From assembly GCA_900470775.1 (NCBI GenBank), contig UCBZ01000029.1:1-58916 (forward strand): a stretch of 58,916 bases of DNA, in the 5' to 3' direction. This document shows positions 7,258 through 15,591 of this stretch, piece by piece. The position numbers were made by a program, and so were the translations under genes. Origin of the DNA: Hyphomicrobiales bacterium (lineage in GTDB: Bacteria; Pseudomonadota; Alphaproteobacteria; Rhizobiales; Beijerinckiaceae). Numbering within the stretch: the stretch's first letter is position 1; every line of letters starts with the position of its first letter. The notes under the pieces were generated by a model that was not told the origin of the DNA, did not search any database, and saw only the letters and a list, made by a program, of their open reading frames with translations.

Positions 7258-7382
7258 CAGCAGTGGCCCTCATTGCAGTATTTGACCCCTTTCCAGAGGT
7301 CGGACATGCCGTCGTCGTGGCGGGAACAGGCAGGCAGAAGCGCAAGCGCCGTCAGCGCCAGCCAGAAGGCAGCGTGTTTCAT
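7257..7382 (-). CDS. Small lipoprotein, 41 residues
   Basis: A frame of 41 codons begins MKHAAFWLALTALALLPACS: a lysine, a hydrophobic run, then a lipobox LPAC with Cys19. The mature part is 23 residues with two more cysteines near the end. GGAG lies 7 bases before the ATG and the stop overlaps the endolysin start (TGATG), so the two are coupled. It is the second small lipoprotein of the lysis cassette. It could be an alternative o-spanin or a lysis regulator. Confidence 0.72.
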   Translation of the reverse strand: MKHAAFWLALTALALLPACSRHDDGMSDLWKGVKYCNEGHC

Positions 7383-7438
7383 GGGATGCTCCGGGGACGG
7401 GAGTTGCGGATCGTTCGAACTAGAGGCAATGTCCCGGT

Positions 7439-7621
7439 ATGGACAAGAACACCCTCATTGGAGCGGCCCTCGGCCTCTCGTTCGCCGCCGTCGTCGGCGG
7501 CCTCATCATTGTCAGCGGCGTGGCCTCACCGAACTCTCAGCAGATGCTAGGAGGGGGATGGGTGACGATGGTAGACGGTCAGCAGATCATCACCGCCACC
7601 AAGCCGCCGTTCACAAAGTAG
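7439..7621 (+). CDS. Small membrane protein on the opposite strand (moron-like)
   Basis: This protein of 60 residues starts MDKNTLIGAALGLSFAAVVG and has one membrane helix (about 6-28), then a short polar tail. It is on the plus strand inside the minus-strand late region, so it must have its own promoter. The FAAVVGG motif recurs in the plus-strand product at 9353-9589. Function unknown; expression from the prophage is possible. Confidence 0.55.
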   Translation: MDKNTLIGAALGLSFAAVVGGLIIVSGVASPNSQQMLGGGWVTMVDGQQIITATKPPFTK

Positions 7622-7633
7622 TCCAGCCCTGAA

Positions 7634-8116
7634 TTAGTCCGCGAAACAAATCCCGCAAAAGTACGTGTGCGCGGGGTTTCCGTCGATGACGAGATCATTG
7701 ATGCCGTTGGCGGATGTGCCGAACCCCTTCAGCTCGTAGAAGTCGCCATCCTCGTATATGTCAACGACCGCAGGCAGGACCGCGCCGGCCGTGTTGGTAT
7801 AACCGGCAGGCTGCCACCCCTGGCATGCGGCGTCCCGAAGAGCGACCCCGCCGTTCTTGATGATCTTGGCAACGAAATTGCTGGACGTGTAGGGCGCCAA
7901 GGACGGGGATTTGGCATTGGCTCCCCACCAAACCGCGCCACCGAAGATCATTTTGCCGCTGCCGGGCGGCGGGGTATAAAGCCCGGTCGAAAGGTCGAAA
8001 TAGCCGCCCTCATTGAAGTGCGCGGCTGAGAAGGTGACTGGGGTATACGCGCCGTTGAGGCAACCCGTTTGGTGGACGCCGTTCTTGTGGACGCGAAATG
8101 CAGAAATAGCAGCCAT
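7634..8116 (-). CDS. Tail-fibre tip protein with C1q/TNF-like fold
   Basis: This protein of 160 residues has the pattern of phage C1q-like receptor-binding heads: RVHKNGVHQ, FSAAHFNEGGYFDLSTGLYTPPPG, then SGKMIFGGAVWW and a C-terminal strand-rich part. Such domains trimerise at the ends of fibres. It directly follows the longer fibre gene, so the two probably form one adsorption structure. Confidence 0.75.
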   Translation of the reverse strand: MAAISAFRVHKNGVHQTGCLNGAYTPVTFSAAHFNEGGYFDLSTGLYTPPPGSGKMIFGGAVWWGANAKSPSLAPYTSSNFVAKIIKNGGVALRDAACQGWQPAGYTNTAGAVLPAVVDIYEDGDFYELKGFGTSANGINDLVIDGNPAHTYFCGICFAD

Positions 8117-8137
8117 CTTGCAGCCTCTGTTTTGGGG

Positions 8138-9295
8138 TTACCGAATGCGACGAGCGCGGATTACGCCGTAAGCCGCGACCGAAGGGCCGGCGAAGGACGA
8201 AGAAGCGCAAAAATAGACCGTCGTCGTCGATGTCAGGACGAGCTTTACAGGCGCGATATGGAGCGTTGGGACGATCGTCGCGCCGACTGTGGCGCCACCA
8301 TAGTAAATGGAAGCAAACCGACCGTTGCTGGTGTCAAAGGTCGAAGCAGTGGTGCTGATGCCTACGTTCAGCGATGTCACGGTAGTGGCAGCGTTAACGG
8401 AAAACGTCGCGTTGAGATTAACGTCCCATTCGCCAGCGGGCAGAGAGATTGATGTCGGGTTGCCGGTGCTGCCTGAAAGAGTTACGGCAGACCCGACCGG
8501 GATCACGCTCTCAACATAGTCGCCCGTTGCCCCCGCTTCGCTGGAAACGTCGATGACGCTCGGGGCGGCGCTCCATGCCCCTGCCGTCGCTAGGCCTGAT
8601 GTCCAGTCCAGGCGGGCCAGAACTTGGTAAGCCTTGGCCGTAACGGCTGCGCCGGCATAATAGACCTGCGCGCTATCAGCGCCGCCCGAGCCGCCCTCAC
8701 TGGTCGCGCTAGCGATTCCTTTCGATGCGGGACGTGTGTCGCTCGTCGTGCTGACCGGCTGGATAACGCCAAGGCGGATTGTCCCAGCATCGTCAAAGGC
8801 GACCACGTAGAGGCTGAACGGAGTGCTGTTGACGGTGCCGAGCGTCGAGCCCGACGAAACCACCAGCGCCAAGGACGAACTCACCTCGCGATTGACGATG
8901 GTCCCAGTGCTTGCCGTCGCAGATCGGAAAGGGATGACCACGGGTGCGGTGGCTGTCGGCGTGGACCCGGTCGCGTCCGTCAGGGTGATCGTCAGGGCAT
9001 TGCTACCGACCGCTGCGGAAATCCCGACATTGGACAAATAGCGCGCATTGGCCGAGCGAAGGTTGACGGCATCAGCCACGTCGGTGGCATCGCCTACCCC
9101 GGTGAGCCGCTTGTCATTGAAAGGGATCGGCTGAGTAACGGTGGACTGGCCGTCGCGCGTGATGCAGTTGGACAGGCCATCGGCCATGCCGTCCATCTCC
9201 GCGTCCATCCGATCGGCGCGAATTTTGATGTTGGCGTTGCGGTCGGCCACCCAATTGTAGATCCGGACGAAAAGGCCTGAGCCATTGAATGCCAT
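8138..9295 (-). CDS. Tail fibre protein
   Basis: This protein of 385 residues starts MAFNGSGLFVRIYNWVADRN, an N-terminal virion-attachment pattern of podovirus-like fibres, with a helix RADRMDAEMDGMADGL. The rest is rich in Ser, Thr, Gly and Val, as in beta-structured trimeric fibres, and ends in basic RARRIR. A terminator stands just upstream of its start (9310-9336), so its level may be set by read-through. Confidence 0.82.
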   Translation of the reverse strand: MAFNGSGLFVRIYNWVADRNANIKIRADRMDAEMDGMADGLSNCITRDGQSTVTQPIPFNDKRLTGVGDATDVADAVNLRSANARYLSNVGISAAVGSNALTITLTDATGSTPTATAPVVIPFRSATASTGTIVNREVSSSLALVVSSGSTLGTVNSTPFSLYVVAFDDAGTIRLGVIQPVSTTSDTRPASKGIASATSEGGSGGADSAQVYYAGAAVTAKAYQVLARLDWTSGLATAGAWSAAPSVIDVSSEAGATGDYVESVIPVGSAVTLSGSTGNPTSISLPAGEWDVNLNATFSVNAATTVTSLNVGISTTASTFDTSNGRFASIYYGGATVGATIVPTLHIAPVKLVLTSTTTVYFCASSSFAGPSVAAYGVIRARRIR

Positions 9296-9309
9296 CGGGT
9301 CGCCTCATG

Positions 9310-9336
9310 AAAAAAGCCGCCCGGTGAGGGGCGGCC
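9310..9336 (-). terminator. Intra-operon terminator before tail fibre
   Basis: On the minus strand GCCGCCC and GGGCGGC form a perfect 7-bp stem with a six-base loop, followed by six T. It lies between the ejection protein gene and the tail fibre gene, inside the late operon, so either read-through or antitermination is needed to express fibres and lysis genes. Confidence 0.88.
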
Positions 9337-9352
9337 TTGGCAGGAAATAGCC

Positions 9353-9589
9353 ATGGTCTTGGCAGGGAATGACGTGGACTTAGGGTTTCGCGTCGGGCAC
9401 TATCCGCTGATGGAAAGCGCCTCTTATGTCTTTGCCGCTGTTTTCGCAGCCGTGGTTGGCGGCTTCATAATCTCAATCACATCGAAGGCGGTGGATACGC
9501 TGGAACCGTTCTGGATCGGCGCCGTGGTTCTAACGCTCGCAATTCTTATCGGCGGGGCGATTGCGCTCGATCGTCGGCCGCGCTCTTAG
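9353..9589 (+). CDS. Small membrane protein on the opposite strand (moron-like)
   Basis: This protein of 78 residues (or 59 from ATG 9410) has two hydrophobic segments, SYVFAAVFAAVVGGFIISIT and FWIGAVVLTLAILIGGAIAL. It shares FAAVVGG with the plus-strand protein at 7439-7621. It overlaps the 3' end of the convergent ejection gene by 44 bases and follows a terminator. Function unknown; holin-like by size and topology only. Confidence 0.55.
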   Translation: MVLAGNDVDLGFRVGHYPLMESASYVFAAVFAAVVGGFIISITSKAVDTLEPFWIGAVVLTLAILIGGAIALDRRPRS

Positions 9590-11777
9590 CCTTTTCGCGG
9601 GACAGGAGAATAGCCAACATCGCGGCCTTGGCTGGCATCTTGTCGTCCATGCGAGCCCCGCCGACGCCTGCGCGCCCGGCAAAGTCTGTAAACGCTTTGT
9701 TGGACGCAACCTTCTGCTGCCGGGACATCAGCGCTCTAACGATATCATCGGCATCAGCGCCACCCGCAACGGACAGCTTGCCGAGGTCGTCAGCGAACCG
9801 CTCGGCCTTCGCCTTGCTGTTAGAGCCGAGCAAGATTTCAGCGAGCTTCTTGCCGCCCTTGATGCCGAGCCCTGTGATGGTGGTATCAGTCGGGATGCTC
9901 GTCCCTTTGCTGGCGTCGTCCAGAAACTCCTTGAACCCCTGCGTAGGCGCAGTAGGAGATCCTCCGACCACCGCGCGGTAGGTCGCTTCCATCCGGCCCT
10001 CGTTGTCGAGAACCTTCAGAATGCGGCCAGCCTTATCGGAGCCGAACAAGGTCGCGAGCTTGTCGCGGTTCCAATCACCCTCGCCCTTTAACGAATTGCG
10101 CAGCGCGGCCACATCGTTCGCATTCGAGCCAACGATCCGGTCAATCTCGGCACGCGCGCCTTGAGACATGCGGAAAGGCACAGCGGAAGGACCAACCGGG
10201 CCAACGCCATCCCCCGCGACTTGCCTGGCAAGGTCGAAAGGCCGAACAGCATCAGGGCCGGAGCGAAATACCTTTGCGCCGTCCTTCAGGCCCTGCGCCT
10301 GTCGCGCCAATTCGGAATATTGAGCGTCCACTTCCTTGATGCCGGGAACCGCATCCGCCAGCGTCTCGTCCAAGCTACGTCGAACGTCGGACAGCACCCT
10401 AACGAGCTTGCCTTTGCCTTCCCTGACCATCGGCTCAATGGTGGTGTCCAATGCTTCACGAGCCGCATGCAAGGCGCGCGGAGACGGATCAAGCTCCTTC
10501 GTCCCGTGGACATTCAGAAGGCTGCGCGCCTTCTCCAACTCGGAACGGATCGCGCCGCGCGAATTGACAATCTGAGTGTCGAGGCTATCGGCCAGAGCGC
10601 GCGAATCCACAGCGCGCGCATTAGCGAAGGCGTCTTCATAGGCGGGGCCAAGGGCGCGCTGGGCGTCTTTGATGCCCTGCTTGACGACAGTCGGCTCGGC
10701 AACGGGGCCGACCGTATCATTCAAGGCTGCTGCCAAACGTTGATTTTTGCCCTGGTCGCGGGCGGTCAGGGCATCGACGATGGGGGCACGGGAGCCGGGC
10801 CGGGATGCAGCGCCGCGTGCGATCATCTGCATTTCTGGCGAGACGTCAGCCAGCAATGCCTGCGGGCCAATCGCCTTTAGCTCGCCCTGCATTTTCGCCA
10901 GGCTGGCCGGGTCGCCAGCCTGCTCCATAAAGAATTTGCGGGCTGCACTCGGCACATTCGACAGCGCGTCAGACGGCGCGACGCGGCTTGCTATGGCGTC
11001 GAAACCAGCCTTTCCTGCGGACAGGGCGGCGGGGACAGCGGCGCCGAACGCCCCGCCGATTGCCGCATCCCGCATCGCCATTTCCTTGGTGTTCTGCGTC
11101 TCGTCGGCCCGACCATAGCCCGAGGCGGCGCCCTGCGCGACGCCTGCAAGAGCCCCGCGACCAACGGCTCCCATGACGCCCTTGGCGCCCGCGCCGAGCA
11201 GGGCGCTCGTTCCGGTGGCCGCCGCGACCGGCAGGGCCGCAATGGTCCCTGCAATGCCGCCCGTCACCTTGCCCGCCATGGATTGGACAGGGTTCTGGGC
11301 GTCGAAAGTGCGATCACGCGCGCGCTCATAGTCAAGCGCCATTTCGCGTCTTTTCGCGTCAAATGGCGCCGCGACGCGTGCGTTGGCCTCGTCCAGATAT
11401 TCGCCGATGAAGGGGGCGCCGCGCGCCACAGAACGGACGCGGTCGCCTATGCCCGTCATGACAGGGCTGTTGGCTCGCTCATTCTTGACATAGGCTTCCG
11501 CCATCGCGCGCTGCTCAGGACGATCTCCACGCCCCTGCGCGCTCGTATAGGCCGCTTCGATATCCTCCGGCCGCATCTGGGCGCGCGTGTCGCCCGCGTT
11601 GCCGGCGCGGATGCTATCGCCTGACACGCCATCGCTGCCCATCGACAGGTCACGCGCATAGCTGTTCTCACGCGGTCCCGCGCCCGACATGCGGCGCACG
11701 GCTTCGAGCGCGGTTCCTTGATCAGGCGCCTCGATCTCGAAAAGCTTGCCGCCGATATCAACCTCAAAGGCGCCCAT
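9546..11777 (-). CDS. DNA ejection (internal virion) protein
   Basis: This protein of 743 residues has an N-terminus FEVDIGGKLFEIEAPDQGTA, recurrent in phage ejection proteins. A central Ala/Gly-rich, amphipathic region (about 165-260) could insert in membranes, and the C-terminal half is helical. Its place after the transglycosylase and before the fibres matches P22 gp16/gp20-type ejection proteins, which leave the virion with the DNA. The assignment rests on position, size and composition. Confidence 0.75.
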   Translation of the reverse strand: MGAFEVDIGGKLFEIEAPDQGTALEAVRRMSGAGPRENSYARDLSMGSDGVSGDSIRAGNAGDTRAQMRPEDIEAAYTSAQGRGDRPEQRAMAEAYVKNERANSPVMTGIGDRVRSVARGAPFIGEYLDEANARVAAPFDAKRREMALDYERARDRTFDAQNPVQSMAGKVTGGIAGTIAALPVAAATGTSALLGAGAKGVMGAVGRGALAGVAQGAASGYGRADETQNTKEMAMRDAAIGGAFGAAVPAALSAGKAGFDAIASRVAPSDALSNVPSAARKFFMEQAGDPASLAKMQGELKAIGPQALLADVSPEMQMIARGAASRPGSRAPIVDALTARDQGKNQRLAAALNDTVGPVAEPTVVKQGIKDAQRALGPAYEDAFANARAVDSRALADSLDTQIVNSRGAIRSELEKARSLLNVHGTKELDPSPRALHAAREALDTTIEPMVREGKGKLVRVLSDVRRSLDETLADAVPGIKEVDAQYSELARQAQGLKDGAKVFRSGPDAVRPFDLARQVAGDGVGPVGPSAVPFRMSQGARAEIDRIVGSNANDVAALRNSLKGEGDWNRDKLATLFGSDKAGRILKVLDNEGRMEATYRAVVGGSPTAPTQGFKEFLDDASKGTSIPTDTTITGLGIKGGKKLAEILLGSNSKAKAERFADDLGKLSVAGGADADDIVRALMSRQQKVASNKAFTDFAGRAGVGGARMDDKMPAKAAMLAILLSREKAKSAADDRAQSPRR

Positions 11778-13084
11778 CAGCGACGCTCCCGGATGCGGAC
11801 GCCGCCGCCCATGTCTGTCCAGCCGTCTTCACCAGGGACAGGGGCAGGCTGGGCGGGCTGTGGCTGGGGGGCGGCCTGCGGGGCTTCGGCCTGCCTTGCT
11901 GCCTCAACCTGCTGTTGAAGGTCGGCAGGCACAGGCGGCCCCTGCATGTTATAGCGCTCGAATTCGCCAAAGCTCGGAATGACATCGGCCGGGTTCATCC
12001 GGTTTCGCTCGACGATGCCCTGATACTGCTGGGAATCCTGATCGAACATCTGCTTGTAGGAACTCATGCGGCCGTAGGCTTCCTGCATCAGGGCGTTCCG
12101 GGTCTGCGCAGTAAGGCGCCCTTCGCCTTGGATCGACTTGATGAAGCCGTTGAGCTTGTCGCTCCAGCCCTGCGTATCGTTCGCCATCTGGATTTCGCCC
12201 TCTCGGACGACAGAGGTCGGGTCCATGATTTTGCCGAGGCCGTAGACCATGTTCAGGTCAGCGGCCTTCGTATCGCGCCCTGCGGCTTCCATCATGGACT
12301 TATAGATCGGTGCGGCCTGAGAGATATTCTTGTAGCTCGGAAGGCCCTGTATCTCTTTGCGAAGGCCCGAAATAGCGTCGGCGGGCGCGGGCAGTGCTGC
12401 CGCAGTTTGCGCCTTGGACTGCTGTTCGTGCCACACCTTCGGATCGACGCCCGGAGGCACCGGCGGAATGACGGACGGCCCTGCCTGGGCTCCCTGCGGC
12501 TCCAGAGGCGTAACCGTGCGGGCGGATTTGTCGATAAACCCGCGCTGATCTGCGCCGGTCTGCGGGCTTGTGCCAATGACGCCGAATTCCGGCTTTTCAG
12601 GCTGCACCCTGACGCCGAGTTCATTGGTCGTCGCATTACGCTGGGCGAGCCCGCCGCCGGGCAGCTTCTCGTCCACATATCGATCAGCGGGTTTGGCGAA
12701 CAGCCGCTCGCTCATCTGCTTGACGAGCGCGGACGCTGCCTCCGGGTTGGCGAGGTACATGCCCTGGATCTGCTTGGCCTGCTCCGGGGAGAGGCCGAGA
12801 GACTGGGCGAGAGCCCCCGCGCTCATGGCGCCCTGCTTGGCCGTCTCGACCTTCTGGCGGGCCTCATTGCCCTCCATGAGGCCGCCAATCCCGCCGGCCA
12901 GCAATTTCGCGTAGCCCAGCGACTTGTTGTAAATCGGCTCCTGGGTCGATGCCGCAGCCCGCAGACCAGCCCCGCCCGACATATCGGCCTGAGCCTTCTT
13001 ACGGGCTGCCATGGCCTGCAAAAGCGCAGCGTCAGGTGCGCCGTTTGCGCTCAGGCCCGTGGACTGTGGAACGAAATTGATCAT
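11777..13084 (-). CDS. Virion internal / ejection-associated protein
   Basis: This protein of 435 residues has a helical N-terminal region, a segment VYGLGKIMDPTSVVREGEI seen in phage internal proteins, and a C-terminus rich in Gln, Ala and Pro. The start overlaps nothing; its end shares one base with the next gene. It probably travels with the long ejection protein and the transglycosylase during DNA entry. No enzyme motif found. Confidence 0.7.
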   Translation of the reverse strand: MINFVPQSTGLSANGAPDAALLQAMAARKKAQADMSGGAGLRAAASTQEPIYNKSLGYAKLLAGGIGGLMEGNEARQKVETAKQGAMSAGALAQSLGLSPEQAKQIQGMYLANPEAASALVKQMSERLFAKPADRYVDEKLPGGGLAQRNATTNELGVRVQPEKPEFGVIGTSPQTGADQRGFIDKSARTVTPLEPQGAQAGPSVIPPVPPGVDPKVWHEQQSKAQTAAALPAPADAISGLRKEIQGLPSYKNISQAAPIYKSMMEAAGRDTKAADLNMVYGLGKIMDPTSVVREGEIQMANDTQGWSDKLNGFIKSIQGEGRLTAQTRNALMQEAYGRMSSYKQMFDQDSQQYQGIVERNRMNPADVIPSFGEFERYNMQGPPVPADLQQQVEAARQAEAPQAAPQPQPAQPAPVPGEDGWTDMGGGVRIRERR

Positions 13085-13085
13085 G

Positions 13086-13862
13086 TCAGCCCCATGCTCC
13101 CGAGAGCAATTGCGCGATTTTGGTCTGTTCGCCGGAAACTTGCGGCCGGTTGGCCTTCAGGGCTTCGTCCCATGAGGCGTAGCCGCGCTGCACGGCGTCA
13201 TCCTTCAGACGGCCGTCGAGGGCTTCGTTGCCGGAGACCGGGCCGCTGTTGTAGACCGCCGTCTGGAACTGTTCCGGGCTCATCGGCTGAGGTCCGGCTG
13301 GCATCGGGAAGGAAGGCGTGCCGTCATCAGCAGGCGAACCGGACGTAACCGGGATGGCGCCGGCCTGCGGAGGCGCCTTGGTGACGTTCACCTCCAGCGG
13401 TTGCCCGCCCATCTTGCGGTCCCACATGCCGGCGAACTCGCCAGCCGTCATGCCGGCGTTGCCGCCGTTCAACCGTACCGCCTGAGAGCCGACAGCGCTG
13501 ACAGCCGGGGCGTTCGGGTTCTGGAGCAGCTTTGCCGCCCCTCCAATGCCCTGCTGATGGGCAAGGTACAATTCGCCGGGGGTGGGCTCGCGTCCAAGGA
13601 TGCGCGCCAGTGCAGCGCGGTTGTCCGATGCCAGACGAATGCCAGCGTCGATATTGGCGATCGGGTCAAAGGGGTTGCTCAACCCGTATTGCTTGCCGGT
13701 CGAGTTGATGAACTGGAAGACGCCCGAGGCCGACGAGTTGGGGTTCTTGGCGTTGGGGTTCAGCTTGCTCTCGATCCAGGCCATTTTCGTCATGGCGTCG
13801 GGGTCGAGCTTGGCCGCAAGGGCGCGGCGTCGGATTTCGGCTGCGACCTCGCCTTTGTCCAT
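13086..13862 (-). CDS. Virion-associated lytic transglycosylase
   Basis: This protein of 258 residues has the SLT-type motif MAWIESKLNPNA with catalytic Glu31, followed by SASGVFQFINSTGKQYGL and LAHQQGIGGAAKLL. It should cut peptidoglycan locally when DNA enters the cell. The C-terminal half is Pro/Gly-rich and probably holds it in the virion. It lies between two other internal virion genes, not in the lysis cassette. Confidence 0.88.
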   Translation of the reverse strand: MDKGEVAAEIRRRALAAKLDPDAMTKMAWIESKLNPNAKNPNSSASGVFQFINSTGKQYGLSNPFDPIANIDAGIRLASDNRAALARILGREPTPGELYLAHQQGIGGAAKLLQNPNAPAVSAVGSQAVRLNGGNAGMTAGEFAGMWDRKMGGQPLEVNVTKAPPQAGAIPVTSGSPADDGTPSFPMPAGPQPMSPEQFQTAVYNSGPVSGNEALDGRLKDDAVQRGYASWDEALKANRPQVSGEQTKIAQLLSGAWG

Positions 13863-15139
13863 CAGAGCACCGCCATCTCGTAATTGACGTGGCGCAGGCC
13901 ACCGAACTCCCGCACCGCCTCGGGATGAAGCGCCTCGACTTCGTCAGCCATCAGGCCCAGATGCTCGTCATCCTCGCCACGGTAGCGATAGACGTAGAGC
14001 GGAAGGCCATTGCGCAGCGACCCGACAGGGCGGATATCGGTCTTGGCACGGCGATCCGAGAGGGCAAACAACCCGCCCGCCCCCATCGCCTTGCCGCCAG
14101 CGCCAATGAGAGCGCTGCCCAGCCCGAACATGCCGCCCGTGGTGGCGGCCTGCTGCTGCATCTGGCTCTGGTAGTTCTTCTGGTCAATGTCAGCAGAGCG
14201 ATAGACGTAATCCCCGACCGGCGTGTTGGCGACGTTCCCGCCCTGGAACGGGGCGAACTGCGGCATGCTGACCTGAGACTGGCCCATCAGGGCGGAAATC
14301 TCGTTGATCGGCGCATTTCGCAGCGCCATGCGCTCCTGAATGGCGCGCTCGCGCTGCGTCCCGGCCAGCCCCACCAGCCGCGACTGTTCCTGCCCGCCGG
14401 CCATGATGACGCCCAGCCGTGCATCGTTCGCCTGCCGGTTGGCCGAATCAAGCTCGTTCTTGAAAGCCTCCGTGCCGCGCGTAAAGCCCTGATTGACGAG
14501 CTGGTTTTCCAGCGCCGACCGTTCCCGCTCAATCTGCGGGTTCAGCCGCTCGTACATCGCGTTCTCGACCTTCGTCCGATCGCCGGAGAAGTCGTCGATG
14601 TTGTAGTTCGGGATGTCGTCGAAGGAGAGCGGATTGCCGAGGGTGTCCTGAAGCCGCTTGGTCTGCGAGCCCGCGAAGTCGAGCAGGTTCTTCTGGACGC
14701 CGACTTGCCGGTCATACAGCTCGCGCTGCTCCGGCGACATCTCGACAATGCGCTCCCATTGCGGGATATCGCGGTCGGACATCTGGGCTTCTTCCACCCA
14801 TTTCCCGCCAGTGCCGCCGACCATGGGGAAGGCGCCGCCGTTGCCAACTATGCCGCCGATGCCGCCATTGCTGAAGTCCTGCGTGGGCGCTGTGCCGCCA
14901 CCGCCGGCATCGGGCACCCATTTGCGACTGACAACCGGTGCGCCATTGCGGTCAAGAACCGGCTCCGACAGCTTGTAGCTGCCGTTCTGCTTGTAGCGCA
15001 CCGTGCCCAGCGGGCCGGTCTCATTGGCATTGCTGAGCACGGTGTTGGCAACGGCCGTCGAGACGTTGGAAGTCGTCTGCGCGCGCCCCGTGGCGTAGGG
15101 GTCGGGGGACGGCGGGGCTTCTGGCGCGCTCTTGCCCAT
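13862..15139 (-). CDS. Virion protein with C-terminal S74-type chaperone remnant
   Basis: This protein of 425 residues has a Pro-rich start, a long helical middle (ERERSALENQLVNQGFTRGTEAFKNEL) and a C-terminus SDRRAKTDIRPVG...YRYRGEDDEHLGLMADEVEALHPEAV. The last part matches the beginning of peptidase S74 intramolecular chaperones of fibres, but stops shortly after the LGLMADEVE helix. It looks like a truncated or divergent chaperone tip on an otherwise internal protein. Confidence 0.75.
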   Translation of the reverse strand: MGKSAPEAPPSPDPYATGRAQTTSNVSTAVANTVLSNANETGPLGTVRYKQNGSYKLSEPVLDRNGAPVVSRKWVPDAGGGGTAPTQDFSNGGIGGIVGNGGAFPMVGGTGGKWVEEAQMSDRDIPQWERIVEMSPEQRELYDRQVGVQKNLLDFAGSQTKRLQDTLGNPLSFDDIPNYNIDDFSGDRTKVENAMYERLNPQIERERSALENQLVNQGFTRGTEAFKNELDSANRQANDARLGVIMAGGQEQSRLVGLAGTQRERAIQERMALRNAPINEISALMGQSQVSMPQFAPFQGGNVANTPVGDYVYRSADIDQKNYQSQMQQQAATTGGMFGLGSALIGAGGKAMGAGGLFALSDRRAKTDIRPVGSLRNGLPLYVYRYRGEDDEHLGLMADEVEALHPEAVREFGGLRHVNYEMAVL

Positions 15140-15591
15140 CAGGCATCTCCTTCAAGGAATTTGGCGTCTTCGCGAAGCATGCCGAAAAGGCAGGCATCCT
15201 CGCGGCCGTCGTAGGCGCGGCGAACGACGCCCTCCAGCTTCCAGCCAAGGCCTTCGCAGAACTTGCGGCAGCGCTTGTTCTTCCGCCCGACGATGCAGGT
15301 CAGGCGGACGACGCCCAATTGATTGAACGGGTATCCGAACAGGCGGCGCAGAATGGCGGGGTGCGCCCATGACGGGTCGTCGGCAGCGAGGCTCACCTCG
15401 ATATCGATGCCGGGCCGGTAATTGTGGAACACGACGCCGGCCACAAGCTGCCCGCGACGAATGACGCCAAGGGCCGCCGACGAATTATGCGGAGCCCGCC
15501 CCCCAAGGATTGGGATGCGCTGGGAAACCCAATCGACGACCTGTGCATCCGCGCCGTACAGCACCGATCCGACGATGACGGGTTCGGTCAT
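15139..15591 (-). CDS. GNAT-family acetyltransferase
   Basis: This protein of 150 residues fits the GNAT fold: a strand-rich core GQLVAGVVFHNY, then VVRLTCIVGRKNKRCRKFCEGLGWKLEGVVRRAY, in which the NKR...FCEGLGWK stretch is typical of the acetyl-CoA binding and following strand. It would transfer an acetyl group to an unknown amine. It overlaps the tail gene upstream by 4 bases. Such genes recur within structural modules of related phages; substrate unknown. Confidence 0.75.
   Translation of the reverse strand: MTEPVIVGSVLYGADAQVVDWVSQRIPILGGRAPHNSSAALGVIRRGQLVAGVVFHNYRPGIDIEVSLAADDPSWAHPAILRRLFGYPFNQLGVVRLTCIVGRKNKRCRKFCEGLGWKLEGVVRRAYDGREDACLFGMLREDAKFLEGDA

Noticed and set aside
11915..15214. 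Long plus-strand frames opposite the virion genes (11915-13348 and 13889-15214)
   Set aside because: Antisense to genes with recognisable motifs (transglycosylase, S74 end) and without ribosome sites or domain-like sequence.
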